Positions 1 through 9,133 of a stretch of DNA of 64,000 nt are shown in pieces; position 1 is the first letter of the stretch; every line of letters begins with the position of its first letter. Location of the stretch: positions 682,001 through 746,000 of the forward strand of contig NZ_JOMG01000004.1 of the NCBI RefSeq assembly GCF_000711225.1, read 5' to 3'. Source of the stretch: Pelobacter seleniigenes DSM 18267 (GTDB lineage: Bacteria; Desulfobacterota; Desulfuromonadia; Desulfuromonadales; Geopsychrobacteraceae). The translations under genes were made by a program, and so were the position numbers. Below the pieces are notes generated by a model. That model was not told the DNA's origin and searched no databases. It saw nothing but the letters and a program-made list of their open reading frames with translations.

Positions 1-159
1 CTGGAGTCGATGTGCGAATGTCTTCCGAAACACATACCGCCTGGATCGTTAATGACCGGGACGGAAGGTATTGAAAGATAGATCACAGGGTCTTGTCCGC
101 TCTGCGTGTGCCTTTCGTTTCGGCGAACGGCATTTTTTGTTTTAGAAAAGGAATTTATC
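1..159 (+). other. Leading stretch with possible 3' end of an upstream gene
   Basis: No complete gene is visible. Reading frame 3 is open from base 3 to a TGA at 72-74 and could be the last 23 codons of an upstream gene, but this is too short to identify. Bases 75-159 form a leader before panB, with an AAAGGA ribosome binding site just ahead of its GTG start. Confidence 0.3.
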
Positions 160-963
160 GTGAAAAAACGCAGGACTATCCTTGATATGGCAGAAATGAA
201 ACAACGTGGCGAAAAGATCAGTGTGCTGACCGCTTACGATTATCCCTTTGCCCGGCTGATGGACGCTGCCGGGATTGATATGATTCTGGTCGGGGATTCA
301 GCCGGTTCGGTCTTTTCCGGTTACGACAACACCCTGCCGGTCACCCTTGAAGAAATGCTTTATCATACCCGTGCCGTTGTGCGCGGCAGCGAGCAGGCCC
401 TGATTGTTGCTGACCTGCCGTTTATGACCTATCAGATCGATATCCCTGATGCCCGCCGCAATGCCGGCCGCCTGATCAAGGAGGGCGGCGCCCATGCGGT
501 CAAGTTGGAAGGGGGCGAACCCATGGCGGAAACCATCCGCGCCATTGTCGATATCGATATCCCTGTTGTCGCCCATATCGGGCTGACTCCGCAGTCGGTG
601 CACCGGATGGGTGGGTTCCGGGTCCAGGGACGTGAGGAAGAGCAGGCCCGTAAAATCATGGCAGATGCCCGGGCCGTGGAAGCGGCCGGCGCCTGTGCTG
701 TGGTTCTGGAAGCCATCCCTCGCGACCTGGCCCGCCAGGTCAGCGAGAGCCTGACCATTCCCACCATTGGGATCGGTGCCGGTCCCGCTTGTGATGGTCA
801 GGTGCTGGTGATTCACGATATCCTTGGTCTGTGCGATAAATATTCACCGAAATTCGTCAAGCGCTATGCCGATATCGCCGACACCATCAGCAAGGGCATC
901 CATCACTATATCGAAGACGTCAAAAGCGGCCAGTTCCCGACCGCTGAGCACTCATTTAAATAA
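160..963 (+). CDS. panB: 3-methyl-2-oxobutanoate hydroxymethyltransferase PanB
   Basis: PanB transfers a hydroxymethyl group from 5,10-methylenetetrahydrofolate to alpha-ketoisovalerate, giving ketopantoate, the first committed step of pantothenate (CoA) synthesis in the cytoplasm. The 267-residue product has the usual family length. It shows TAYDYPFA near the N-terminus, the LVGDSAG metal/substrate loop, the DLPF motif, VKLEGG, HIGLTPQS and the C-terminal IGIGAG loop. An ATG at 106 is in frame, but the GTG at 160 is preferred: it has an AAAGGA site about 7 bases upstream and starts the protein at VKKRRTILD, as is usual in the family. It is followed 15 bases later by panC, so the two are probably co-transcribed. 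Confidence 0.95.
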   Translation: MKKRRTILDMAEMKQRGEKISVLTAYDYPFARLMDAAGIDMILVGDSAGSVFSGYDNTLPVTLEEMLYHTRAVVRGSEQALIVADLPFMTYQIDIPDARRNAGRLIKEGGAHAVKLEGGEPMAETIRAIVDIDIPVVAHIGLTPQSVHRMGGFRVQGREEEQARKIMADARAVEAAGACAVVLEAIPRDLARQVSESLTIPTIGIGAGPACDGQVLVIHDILGLCDKYSPKFVKRYADIADTISKGIHHYIEDVKSGQFPTAEHSFK

Positions 964-978
964 GGAAGATTTGCTCTC

Positions 979-1833
979 ATGGAGATTTTGCAAACCGTTC
1001 AAGAGATGCAGTCCTGGAGCCGGGCGGCTCGGCAGGACGGGCGGCGGATCAGCTTTGTCCCGACCATGGGCTTTTTGCACCAGGGACACCTGTCATTGTT
1101 GCAGGAAGGGCGCAAGCGTGGCGACCTGTTGGCACTGTCGATTTTCGTCAACCCGACCCAGTTCGGCCAGGGTGAGGATTTCGAGGATTACCCGCGCGAC
1201 CTGCAGCATGACAGCGAGCTGGCTGCAACCGCTGGTGTGGACGTGATTTTTGCGCCGAGTGCGGCGGAAATGTATCCCAAGGGCTACGCCAGCTATGTGC
1301 AGGTTGAAGGTTTGACCGAGACCCTGTGTGGAGCAAGTCGACCAGGGCATTTTCGCGGGGTCTGCACAGTGGTGAGCAAATTGTTCAATATCATCCAGCC
1401 CCATGTCGCCATCTTCGGAAATAAGGATTTTCAGCAACTGGCGGTGATCAGACGGATGACTGCGGACTTGAACCTGCCCGTTGACATTGTCGGCATGCCA
1501 ATTTTCCGGGAAACCGATGGCCTGGCCATGAGTTCGCGGAATGTTTATTTAACTGCGGAGCAGCGTCGGCAGGCCTTGGTTTTGTCGGCAGGCCTGGCCG
1601 AAGCTCGGCAACTGGTGGCGGCGGGCGAATCAGCCAGTGCCGTTATCCTGGCGGACCTGAGCCAGCGGATCATTGCCCAGCCCGAAGCGCGCATCGATTA
1701 CCTCAAAATCTGCCATCAGTACAGTTTGGCCGAGCAGGAGCAGGTCGATGGCGATTCCGTGTTGCTGATGGCGGTTTATTTCGGATCGACCCGACTGATT
1801 GATAACGGCTTCCTGGTGCCGAGCGATGACTGA
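979..1833 (+). CDS. panC: Pantothenate synthetase PanC (pantoate--beta-alanine ligase)
   Basis: PanC condenses pantoate and beta-alanine with ATP to form pantothenate. The 284-residue protein shows the nucleotidyltransferase HIGH-like motif [13 protein letters not shown] near residue 30, FVNPTQF, the FGNKDFQQL segment and the SSRNVYL loop equivalent to KMSKS. A TAAGGAAG ribosome site sits before the ATG and overlaps the panB stop. The stop overlaps the start of panP by 8 bases, so the substrates ketopantoate/pantoate (via PanB) and beta-alanine (via PanP) are made by flanking genes of one operon. Confidence 0.95.
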   Translation: MEILQTVQEMQSWSRAARQDGRRISFVPTMGFLHQGHLSLLQEGRKRGDLLALSIFVNPTQFGQGEDFEDYPRDLQHDSELAATAGVDVIFAPSAAEMYPKGYASYVQVEGLTETLCGASRPGHFRGVCTVVSKLFNIIQPHVAIFGNKDFQQLAVIRRMTADLNLPVDIVGMPIFRETDGLAMSSRNVYLTAEQRRQALVLSAGLAEARQLVAAGESASAVILADLSQRIIAQPEARIDYLKICHQYSLAEQEQVDGDSVLLMAVYFGSTRLIDNGFLVPSDD

Positions 1834-3484
1834 GACCGCCCTTGCCAACCTGAAGACGCTCTACCGGATTTTCACGGTTCCGGAAGCGCCCGATTCGACC
1901 CTCGGTAAGATCGATCAGGCCATCACCGGCAATGTGGCGGAATTTCTGCAGAAACACATTGTCGCTCTGGAACGGAGCCTGGAGGACATTGAGAAGGATT
2001 TTTCCTGCGCCGCTGTCCCGGAAGATCCGACCTTTGTCTCCGAATACACAAAGTTTGTTAAAGAGAAGCTGGTCGCCCAGTCGGTCCACACTGCCGCACC
2101 GGGGTTTGTCGGCCATATGACTTCGGCGTTACCGTATTTTATGCTGCCGTTGTCGCGGATCATGACCGCCCTTAATCAGAACCTGGTCAAGGTGGAGACC
2201 TCCAAAGCCTTCACTCCCCTTGAACGGCAGGTTCTCGCTATGTTGCACAATCTGATTTACCGGCAGGATAATAGCTTCTACCAGCGCTGGATTCACGACA
2301 GTGACCACGCTCTCGGTGCCTTCTGCTCCGGTGGCACCATTGCCAATACCACCGCCTTCTGGGTCGCGCGTAATCGTCTTTGTGCCCCCAGCGGGGAGTT
2401 CCGCGGAATCGCCCAGGAAGGGCTGTTCAAGGCATTGCAGCATTTGGGCTGTGAAGGCCTGGCGATTCTGGCTTCGCGTCGGGCGCACTACTCCCTGGGC
2501 AAAGCTGCCGACTTGCTGGCTATCGGCCGCGACAATCTGGTGCTTATCGATACCGACGATCATAATCGCATCGACATGCGCGCGCTGCGTGAGGAATATC
2601 GTAAGCTGTGCGACCGCAACATTCGGCCGCTGGGGCTGCTCGGTATTGCCGGCACCACCGAAACCGGCCATGTCGACCCGCTGGAGCAGCTGGCGGATTT
2701 TGCCGAGGAGATCGGCTGTCATTTTCATGTCGATGCAGCCTGGGGCGGTCCGACCCTGTTTTCCGATACCCATCGCTCATTGCTGGCCGGGATCGAACGG
2801 GCCGATTCCGTCACCATCGATGCCCACAAGCAACTTTATGTCCCCATGGGGGCCGGGATGGTGCTGTTCAAAGATCCCCATGCCCTGACCGCTATCGAAC
2901 ACCACGCCAACTATATCCTCCGCCATGGCTCCAAGGATCTCGGCAGCCACACTTTGGAAGGGTCCCGGCCGGGCAAGGCGTTGTTGGTCCATGCCGGCTT
3001 GTCGATCATCGGCCGTAAGGGCTATGAGCTGCTCATCGACCTGGGGATTGAAAAGGCCCGGTGTTTTGCCGAGCTGATCAACCAGCATCCCGACTTCGAA
3101 TTGATTTCCGCGCCGGAACTGAATATCCTGACTTATCGCTATCATCCGGCTTGGCTGCAGGCACTTATGCCCGGTCTTGACCTTGAGCTGCAGCAGCAGG
3201 TTAACCGACATCTGGATGCTTTGACTCAGGCCGTGCAGAAGATCCAGCGCGAGGCGGGCAAGACCTTTGTCTCGCGGACCCGGTTGCGCTGTTCCCGCTA
3301 CGGCAGCGAGCAGGTCACCGTATTCCGTTCAGTGCTGGCCAATCCGCTGACTACTGTTGATATCCTGAATACAGTGCTGGCTGAACAATGCGCCATTGTC
3401 AGCGCCGAACCCGAAGCCCAGGAACAGCTTCAGGCCATTGAAACGCTTCTCGCTGGCAGCAAGGACAGCGCAACCGCACAATGA
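1826..3484 (+). CDS. panP: Pyridoxal-dependent aspartate 1-decarboxylase PanP
   Basis: This is a 552-residue group II PLP-dependent decarboxylase. The segment [10 protein letters not shown] binds the cofactor phosphate, HVDAAWGG places the PLP-contacting Asp at residue 303, and IDAHKQL places the Schiff-base lysine at residue 335. The family includes glutamate decarboxylases and PanP, which makes beta-alanine from aspartate in bacteria lacking pyruvoyl-type PanD. The direct overlap with panC makes the PanP assignment much more likely than a glutamate decarboxylase role. The ATG at 1826 overlaps the panC stop and gives [13 protein letters not shown]; the in-frame start at 1799 would lie inside panC. 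Its stop overlaps the next start (ATGA). Confidence 0.88.
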   Translation: MTETALANLKTLYRIFTVPEAPDSTLGKIDQAITGNVAEFLQKHIVALERSLEDIEKDFSCAAVPEDPTFVSEYTKFVKEKLVAQSVHTAAPGFVGHMTSALPYFMLPLSRIMTALNQNLVKVETSKAFTPLERQVLAMLHNLIYRQDNSFYQRWIHDSDHALGAFCSGGTIANTTAFWVARNRLCAPSGEFRGIAQEGLFKALQHLGCEGLAILASRRAHYSLGKAADLLAIGRDNLVLIDTDDHNRIDMRALREEYRKLCDRNIRPLGLLGIAGTTETGHVDPLEQLADFAEEIGCHFHVDAAWGGPTLFSDTHRSLLAGIERADSVTIDAHKQLYVPMGAGMVLFKDPHALTAIEHHANYILRHGSKDLGSHTLEGSRPGKALLVHAGLSIIGRKGYELLIDLGIEKARCFAELINQHPDFELISAPELNILTYRYHPAWLQALMPGLDLELQQQVNRHLDALTQAVQKIQREAGKTFVSRTRLRCSRYGSEQVTVFRSVLANPLTTVDILNTVLAEQCAIVSAEPEAQEQLQAIETLLAGSKDSATAQ

Positions 3485-4752
3485 CACGTCTGTATCGGGG
3501 GAAATATCTGATCACCGGTGATGCCGCGCCCATTGAAGACGGGGCGTTGCTGGTTCGTGACGGCATCATCGAGGCCCTCGGCCGGGCAACGGATCTGCTG
3601 CGTCAGTACAGCGGGGTTGATATTGTCGATTTCGATAATGGCCTGCTGGTGCCATTGCTGGTCAATGCCCACACCCACCTGGAACTGACCGATTATCCGC
3701 AATGGGCCGAACAGGCAGGGGAGACTACGGAACCGAGCAGTTTTGTCGACTGGCTGCTGCAGCTGATCCGCACCAAGCGTCATCTGGATCGCAAACAATA
3801 TGCTCTAGCCCTGAAAAATGGTATTGATCTGTCCCTGGCTGCCGGAACCGGCGCGGTCGGCGATATCCTTGCTCATCACCCGGCGCGGGAAGCTTACATC
3901 GGGACCCGGCTGGGCGGATGTCTCTATCTGGAAACCCTCGGCCGCGACCCTGCGGTGATCCTCAGACTCAAGGACGGTTTGGACAAGGCCCTTGTCGACC
4001 GGCGGATCGGGCAGATGAATGTCGGTTTGTCGCCCCATTCACCGTACACCATCAGCCGGGATTATCTGCACGAAAGTTATCAACGCTGTCAACGGCAGGG
4101 CCTGCCCTGTACCACCCACCTGGCTGAATCGCCGGAAGAGGTGGAATTTGTCGAGCAGAGCAGGGGGGCCATGGCCGAACGCTTTTATCCTGCCATCGGC
4201 TGGGAAACATTTATTCCCCCCGCAACCGGGCTGCGGCCGGTGGCTTATCTGCAGCAGGCGGGCGGGCTCTTCCCTGGTAACCTGCTGGTTCACGGCGTAC
4301 AACTTGAGGACGACGAAATCGAACTTCTCGCCGCGCAAAAGATGCGCCTGGCCCTCTGCCCCCGTTCCAATGCTCGCCTCAAGGTCGGCACTGCGCCGGT
4401 AGGGAAGCTGTTGCGGGCCGGGGTCAAGCTCTGTCTGGGGACTGACAGTCTGGCCAGTTGCGCCAGTTTGTCGATCTGGGATGAAATGGCCTACGCCAAA
4501 CACTGCTTCGGTGATGAGATCGATGCGCCGACCCTGTTTACCCTGGCGACCAGGGGAGGGGCCGAAGCTCTCGGTCTGCAAGCCGAGTTTGGGACTTTAA
4601 AGGCAGGCATTCCGGCAAGGTTTCAAGTCTTGCAACCAAAATCAACTGTTGCCGGGAAAGATATTTTCGATTATTTTGTAGCGCCTGGCTGTCAGGATGA
4701 TATTGTGCAGATCTATCATCAGGGCCAGCCCTTGTTGTCGGGAATCGCCTGA
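3481..4752 (+). CDS. Amidohydrolase, aminofutalosine deaminase-like
   Basis: A 423-residue metal-dependent amidohydrolase. It has the beta-strand composite domain at the N-terminus, HTHLEL with H64 and H66, GLSPHSPYT, the HLAES histidine, CPRSNARL and GTDSLAS carrying the metal Asp. This set matches the SsnA/AtzF-like group that includes MqnX-type aminofutalosine deaminases of the futalosine menaquinone pathway. The family deaminates or hydrolyses cyclic amidines, so the exact substrate is not provable here. The ATG overlaps the panP stop as ATGA, suggesting translational coupling and shared transcription with panBCP, although the metabolic link is unclear. Confidence 0.75.
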   Translation: MTRLYRGKYLITGDAAPIEDGALLVRDGIIEALGRATDLLRQYSGVDIVDFDNGLLVPLLVNAHTHLELTDYPQWAEQAGETTEPSSFVDWLLQLIRTKRHLDRKQYALALKNGIDLSLAAGTGAVGDILAHHPAREAYIGTRLGGCLYLETLGRDPAVILRLKDGLDKALVDRRIGQMNVGLSPHSPYTISRDYLHESYQRCQRQGLPCTTHLAESPEEVEFVEQSRGAMAERFYPAIGWETFIPPATGLRPVAYLQQAGGLFPGNLLVHGVQLEDDEIELLAAQKMRLALCPRSNARLKVGTAPVGKLLRAGVKLCLGTDSLASCASLSIWDEMAYAKHCFGDEIDAPTLFTLATRGGAEALGLQAEFGTLKAGIPARFQVLQPKSTVAGKDIFDYFVAPGCQDDIVQIYHQGQPLLSGIA

Positions 4753-4808
4753 AGGGTTAAACTGGAATCACAAACAACCGGATAACCCATACAGTGAAGT
4801 TGTAAATT

Positions 4809-5243
4809 ATGATTGAAGAACACGGAACCATTGTTGATATCAAGGATAACCGGGTGGCCATTGTCCAGTGCGGTCGGAGTAGTGCCTGCCAGCATTGCCC
4901 GTCCATGGAATCCTGCCATATGGGGGAGGACAAGGAGACCATGCTGATTGAGGCCGTTAACGAGGTCGATGCCAAGCTGCACGATCGGGTTAAAGTGGTG
5001 ACCAGCACCCGCAATTTTCTGCAATCGTCCTTTATGCTGTACATCATCCCGGTCATCGCCCTGCTGGCGGGCGCATTGGTTGGACAATATCTTGGCGAAC
5101 AAAGCCAGAGCATCGATCCTTCGCTGCTTTCGGCACTGCTCGGCTCCTTTTGTCTGGTCGTCAGTTTCTTCGGCATCCGTCTGTTGACCAGGAAGTTGCA
5201 GAAAGAAGCTTACATGCCGCGTATCATTGCCATCGAATCCTAG
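4809..5243 (+). CDS. SoxR-reducing system / RseC family membrane protein
   Basis: A 144-residue protein with an N-terminal cysteine cluster (a CGRSSACQHCP segment plus a further Cys in ESCHMG) and two hydrophobic membrane segments at about residues 75-95 and 103-123. This is the layout of the RseC/MucC family (sigma-E regulation, SoxR reduction). In anaerobes such as Desulfuromonadota it often stands alone near housekeeping genes or beside rnf. The ribosome site is weak. It lies 56 bases after the amidohydrolase, so it may be the last operon member or have its own promoter. Confidence 0.72.
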   Translation: MIEEHGTIVDIKDNRVAIVQCGRSSACQHCPSMESCHMGEDKETMLIEAVNEVDAKLHDRVKVVTSTRNFLQSSFMLYIIPVIALLAGALVGQYLGEQSQSIDPSLLSALLGSFCLVVSFFGIRLLTRKLQKEAYMPRIIAIES

Positions 5244-5258
5244 GAAAGCCACTGTCAC

Positions 5259-5714
5259 ATGGGAATCAAGATCATCGCCACCAACAAAAAGGCTTACCAC
5301 GATTATTTCATCGAGGAGACCTTTGAAGCCGGCATTGTGCTCACCGGAACCGAGGTCAAGTCGATCCGTGACGGCAAGGTGAATATCAAGGAATCGTTCT
5401 GCCGCATCAAGGACGGCGAGGTGTTCATCAATAATATGAATATCCCGGAATACGCTTTCGGCAATCGGGAAAATCATGAACCGACCCGGATGCGCAAGTT
5501 GTTACTGCATCATGTCGAGATCGACAAACTGATCCGTCAGACCGAACAGAAAGGGTTGGCACTGATCCCGACCAAAATCTATTTCAAAAACAACTACATC
5601 AAGATGGAGTTGGGGCTGGGCCGGGGCAAAAAACTGCATGATAAACGGGAAACCATCAAACGCAAGGAGGCCGACCGCGAAATGGCCAAAGCCATGAAGA
5701 ACGCTGTCCGCTGA
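5259..5714 (+). CDS. smpB: SsrA-binding protein SmpB
   Basis: SmpB delivers tmRNA to stalled ribosomes. The 151-residue protein has the family length and pattern: [17 protein letters not shown] at the start, [18 protein letters not shown] in the OB-fold, LLLHHVEID, the [11 protein letters not shown] strand, and the basic tail [19 protein letters not shown] that enters the ribosomal A site. An AGGAAAG site precedes the ATG. It lies directly upstream of ssrA, its RNA partner, in the same orientation. Confidence 0.97.
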   Translation: MGIKIIATNKKAYHDYFIEETFEAGIVLTGTEVKSIRDGKVNIKESFCRIKDGEVFINNMNIPEYAFGNRENHEPTRMRKLLLHHVEIDKLIRQTEQKGLALIPTKIYFKNNYIKMELGLGRGKKLHDKRETIKRKEADREMAKAMKNAVR

Positions 5715-5723
5715 TGTTAGCGC

Positions 5724-5752
5724 TTGGAAAGTCCGTTTAAGTATGAGATAAT
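5724..5752 (+). promoter_or_regulatory. Candidate sigma-70 promoter for ssrA
   Basis: TTGGAA at 5724-5729 and GATAAT at 5747-5752 are separated by 17 bases, in the gap between smpB and the tmRNA. A second possible pair, TTGAAC at 5755-5760 and TTAGAA at 5778-5783 (also 17 bases), lies closer to the RNA. Which is used cannot be decided from sequence. Confidence 0.45.
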
Positions 5753-5803
5753 GCTTGAACAGTAAATCGATAACAGATTAGAAAATAAACATTTTTACGA
5801 TTT

Positions 5804-6157
5804 GGGGGTGTCAAGGTTTCGACGGGGGACGGAAACGAAAGTCGCATGCCGGAGTGGGCTGGCTCCGAAACAAAGCCCAACTTAACTAAACGCAGACTCT
5901 GACGTTAGTTACGCACTGGCCGCTTAATTAAGCGACCACGTTTCATGACTTATCGCCCATGTAGGACATGAAACGTAAAGCAGTGGGATAGTCCTCAAGA
6001 AAGTCTGTGGCTTGAGGGCGAAACTTAAAGCAGACTCGTCGGTTGAATATCCTGTCTGTGGGAGCTTCTACCGGTTAAATTAATATGCAGACTAAGCATG
6101 TAGAAGCTTTACGTGGAAAGCTTTCGGACGCGGGTTCGATTCCCGCCACCTCCACCA
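5804..6157 (+). ncRNA. ssrA: Transfer-messenger RNA (tmRNA)
   Basis: The 5' end GGGGGTG (5804-5810) pairs with CACCTCC (6147-6153) before an encoded ACCA tail, forming the tRNA-like acceptor. The T-arm GGGTTCGATTCCC sits at the 3' end. The mRNA-like part starts after CTAAAC with GCA at 5892 and encodes the tag ADSDVSYALAA, ending in a TAA at 5925-5927; the ALAA end is the ClpXP-type degron. tmRNA rescues stalled ribosomes together with SmpB. The prophage begins directly after this gene, and ssrA 3' ends are common integration targets. Confidence 0.97.
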
Positions 6158-6169
6158 TTTAGAAAAGAC

Positions 6170-6218
6170 AAACCCGTCTCTCTGGGGTCATTCTCCGGGG
6201 TGACGGGTTTTCTTTTTC
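6170..6218 (+). terminator. Rho-independent terminator after ssrA
   Basis: AAACCCGTC (6170-6178) pairs with GACGGGTTT (6202-6210) and is followed by TTCTTTTT. It would end the ssrA transcript. Confidence 0.8.
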
Positions 6219-6524
6219 CCCTTGTTTCTAAAGGGTTTGCGCCCGTTTCACATCTTTCCAAAGCACCTCTCCGCACCATCGATTCTCCCCATCTTCCAGC
6301 CTTTCTTTCTCTGTTTGGCCCCTGATTCTCTGTTTTCTCCGGACCAAGTCCGAAGCTCGTCCGGAAAGCTACATCCTTGATTGATATGGGTTTGCGGCTG
6401 ATTGCCATTTTGGGCGGTTGTCTTAGGTCATCGTTCGATGCCGCAACCGGACGTTTTTTTCGAAATCGCCCGCCTCGGCCATGAAAAGAAGCGTGGTCAA
6501 CTCCGGTTTCCTGCCCCCTAAAGT
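6219..6524. other. Gene-free stretch at the presumed left end of the prophage
   Basis: I see no convincing coding sequence, RNA or strong repeat here. It lies between the ssrA terminator and the recombinase operon terminator, so it should contain or border attL, but the core cannot be defined without the right junction. Confidence 0.5.
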
Positions 6525-6550
6525 AAAAAAGCCGACGCTGATGGTCGGCT
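6525..6550 (-). terminator. Terminator of the recombinase operon
   Basis: Read on the minus strand, AGCCGAC and GTCGGCT form a 7-bp stem with a 7-base loop followed by six T residues, about 27 bases after the last minus-strand gene. Confidence 0.82.
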
Positions 6551-6576
6551 CTCTGTGGTGGTCTCCGGTCCGGTCG

Positions 6577-6999
6577 TCAGTCGGTGGCGAAGCCGAACTG
6601 GCGGCGCTGCTCGGCCCAGTCCTCGGGAAAGGTCTGGGTCAGCTTGGCCAGCGATAGCCCGTTTGGTTCCTCGCCGTTGATCAGGGCTTCGACGATGTCG
6701 GGGGCCAGGGTCGTCAGCTTGAGAATGCGGGCCACATACGAGCCATCGACGTCGAGGGTACGGGCAAGCTCGCTGATGGACTTGATCTGGCCGGATTCGA
6801 GGATGTCGGCCCAGGAAAAGGCCCTGCCCAGCGCCTGGAGGACGGCGGACTGCACCGGTTCCTGCGCTCCGGTGATTTCTCCATCCAGGGCCTGGGGAGC
6901 GATGACCGTCTTGCGGCCGCGCATGCGCCGGATCAGCATCGGGATGTGGATCTGCAGGTTGCCGTTGTCGGCAACGGTAATGGTCGGCTTCATTTTCAT
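6577..6999 (-). CDS. ParB/KorB-like HTH protein downstream of serine recombinase
   Basis: A 140-residue protein. The middle contains a helix-turn-helix of ParB/KorB type (ISELARTLDVDGSYVARIL, about residues 73-91) followed by a helical stretch that resembles the region after the HTH in ParB-like proteins; the nuclease/CTPase N-terminal domain of full ParB is absent. Its start overlaps the recombinase stop by 4 bases, so it is translationally coupled to that gene. A role as a recombination directionality or accessory DNA-binding factor is inferred from position only. Confidence 0.6.
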   Translation of the reverse strand: MKMKPTITVADNGNLQIHIPMLIRRMRGRKTVIAPQALDGEITGAQEPVQSAVLQALGRAFSWADILESGQIKSISELARTLDVDGSYVARILKLTTLAPDIVEALINGEEPNGLSLAKLTQTFPEDWAEQRRQFGFATD

Positions 7000-8582
7000 C
7001 GGTTTGTCCTCCGTTCAGTGACTTCGCATGCCAGACCAGCCAGCTCGGCGATGAGCGTTGTCAGTCCGTTGGTGCGCAGCTCCATGTCGATTCCGGTCTC
7101 GCGGATCTCCACCTTGTCCACCAGGAGGCGGATGAGGCGATTCCGCTCCACCGGGAAAAGGTCTTCCCAGAAGCCCTCCACATTCTGGAAGGCCTCCGAC
7201 ACATCCTGTTCCGTGATGCTGTTCCCCTGGTAGGCTCTGCAGCGCTCGCTCACATGGGTCAGTTGTTTCGAGAGCTCGACCGCCTGGCGGTTGACGGTCG
7301 TCAGCATCTCGGCCTTGCCCGGCTGATCGTTGCCGGGCTTCATCAGTTCAAGTGCCTGCTCCCGTGCCTGCGACAGCTCCATCTCGAGCTGGGCTTTCTG
7401 CTTGAACAGACGCTCCCGCTCCGCCTGCTCGATGTCCCGGGCGGCGAAGTAGGTTTTGGCCACCAGCGTCGGTGTGCGGAACACCGCGCTCAACTGCTCG
7501 ACCACGGCCTGCTCGATGTCCCCGGCGGGAATTCGTTTGAGGGGACACCGGCTCACGGTCCGCTTGCTGTCCTTCTGGCAGATGTAATAGGTGTAGTGGC
7601 GGCCGTTCTTGCGGGCGTAGGTCGGTCCCATCGAGCATCCGCAGTGGCCGCAGCGGATGACGCCTTTCAGCGGGGCGACCATTTTGGTTCTGGCCATGGA
7701 TACCTTGACCGGTTTGTTGTCCTCCAGGATGGCCTGCACCTTGTCCCAGGTCGCCCGGTCGATGATCCCTTCGTGCTCGCCGGGGTAACTGCGGTCCTTG
7801 TGGGCGATCTCGCCGATATAGATCCGGTTGTTGAGCAGCCGGTAGATATGGGCGGTGTTCCATTCGGAGCCCTCACGGACTTTGCCTTTCTTGGTGGTCC
7901 AGGCCTTGGTGCGGTAACCCTGTTCGTTCAGCTCCTGGCCCAGCTTCTTGGCCGAGCCGATCTGGATAAAGCGGCGGAAGATGTACTGCACCGTCTTGGC
8001 CTCATCGGGGTTGACCAGCAGCTTCTTATTATCCCGGTCAACGTCGTATCCGAAGATGGGCACGCCGCCGCAGTATTTCCCCCGGCGCTTGGCGGCCGCC
8101 ACCTTGTCCCGGATACGCTCGGCAATGACCTCCCGCTCGTACTGGGCGAAGGTGATCAGGATGCCGAGAAACATTCGGCCGGTGGGGTCGGTGGTGCTGA
8201 AGTGCTGGGTGACCGAGACGAAGCTGACGCCCTTCTCGTTGAAGAGGTCGATCATCTTCATGAAGTCCAGCAGCGAGCGGGACAGTCGGTCGACCTTGTA
8301 GACCACGATCACATCAATCTTCCCGGCGTCGATGTCCGCCAGCAGTCGGCGCAGCCCCGGGCGCTCCATGTTCCCACCCGAGAAACCACCATCGTCGTAG
8401 CGATCCGGCAGAGCCGTCCAGCCACGCATTCTCTGGGCTTCGATATAGTGTTCCGCCGATTCCCGTTGCGCATCCAACGAGTTGAATTCCTGTTCGAGCC
8501 CTTCCTCGTGGCTCTTGCGGGTGTAGATGGCACAGCGCAGGGTCTTGTTCTTTCCCGGCGCGACATTGCTGTTATCAAGCAT
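6996..8582 (-). CDS. Large serine recombinase (phage integrase)
   Basis: A 528-residue large serine recombinase. The N-terminal resolvase domain has the nucleophile in YTRKS (Ser24), then YDDGGFSGG, VYKVDRLSRS and FAQYEREVIAERIRDK. A recombinase domain follows (about residues 170-280, with a NTAHIYRLLNNRIYIGE segment), then a zinc ribbon (CGHCG and later Cys residues) and a coiled-coil region near 390-440, as in integrases that join attP and attB. It is encoded beside ssrA at the prophage left end and reads toward the host, the usual place for an integrase. It overlaps the DUF2924 gene by 8 bases. It may act with the ParB-like protein. Confidence 0.92.
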   Translation of the reverse strand: MLDNSNVAPGKNKTLRCAIYTRKSHEEGLEQEFNSLDAQRESAEHYIEAQRMRGWTALPDRYDDGGFSGGNMERPGLRRLLADIDAGKIDVIVVYKVDRLSRSLLDFMKMIDLFNEKGVSFVSVTQHFSTTDPTGRMFLGILITFAQYEREVIAERIRDKVAAAKRRGKYCGGVPIFGYDVDRDNKKLLVNPDEAKTVQYIFRRFIQIGSAKKLGQELNEQGYRTKAWTTKKGKVREGSEWNTAHIYRLLNNRIYIGEIAHKDRSYPGEHEGIIDRATWDKVQAILEDNKPVKVSMARTKMVAPLKGVIRCGHCGCSMGPTYARKNGRHYTYYICQKDSKRTVSRCPLKRIPAGDIEQAVVEQLSAVFRTPTLVAKTYFAARDIEQAERERLFKQKAQLEMELSQAREQALELMKPGNDQPGKAEMLTTVNRQAVELSKQLTHVSERCRAYQGNSITEQDVSEAFQNVEGFWEDLFPVERNRLIRLLVDKVEIRETGIDMELRTNGLTTLIAELAGLACEVTERRTNR

Positions 8583-9099
8583 CCGACCCTCCCTCGGCTT
8601 TTCTGCCGTAAACCTTCTTCAGCCCGAAAAAGACCTTGCCGTTCCACCTGGTCCCGGTGATCTCTCTGGCCACCGCGCTGAGCGACCGGAAGGTGCGGCC
8701 TTCGAACTCATAGCCATCGGCAAGGACAGTCACCTCATAGCGCCGGTCGTTCCAGACTCGCACCAGTCTGGTTCCGGGCAGGATCGCCTCGTTCGATTTC
8801 CGCTCTTCTGGAATGCGTCGATTGACCGTGGCGACCGGGTCCTCCTTGGCGGCCTGCTGGAGATGGACCTTGGCCTGCTCGGACAGCCCGCCGTAGAAAA
8901 GCTCCTGGATGCGATAAGCCAGCCGCTTGATGAGGAATTGCTTCTTGTACTGGGGCGGCTCTTCACCATAGAGGTCGAGCCATTTTTCCCGGAGCTGCTC
9001 CAGGGACATGGATTGCAGCAGGGCCATCTGCCGAAGAACCGAGTTTCGGGTTCGGTCCTGGTTCTTGCCGCCGGTGGCGGCGTTCTGTAACTCATTCAT
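8575..9099 (-). CDS. DUF2924 family protein
   Basis: A 174-residue protein recognised as DUF2924-like. The N-terminal half holds LRQMALLQSMSLEQLREKW and a LIKRLAYRIQELFYG helix; the C-terminal half has a small beta domain (GTRLVRVWNDRRYEV, ALADGYEFEG-like strands, GTRWNGKVFFGL). DUF2924 genes commonly sit directly upstream of large serine recombinases in proteobacterial prophages, which fits here; the function is unknown, DNA binding being a guess. The ATG at 9099 has an AAGGAG site 6 bases upstream; a longer in-frame start at 9207 lacks support and overlaps the preceding gene. Confidence 0.8.
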   Translation of the reverse strand: MNELQNAATGGKNQDRTRNSVLRQMALLQSMSLEQLREKWLDLYGEEPPQYKKQFLIKRLAYRIQELFYGGLSEQAKVHLQQAAKEDPVATVNRRIPEERKSNEAILPGTRLVRVWNDRRYEVTVLADGYEFEGRTFRSLSAVAREITGTRWNGKVFFGLKKVYGRKAEGGSDA

Positions 9100-9133
9100 T
9101 TTCAACTCCTTATTTTGGTTTCCGGACGAGTTG

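Noticed and set aside
6109-6408. Minus-strand 99-codon open frame ending in a Gly-rich NRTRV peptide over the tmRNA 3' end
   Set aside because: It is antisense to the tmRNA acceptor and terminator. This peptide pattern is a well-known artefact of frames opposite tRNA-like 3' ends.
7254-8660. A 468-codon plus-strand open frame
   Set aside because: It is the shadow of the serine recombinase gene; the minus-strand reading has all catalytic motifs.
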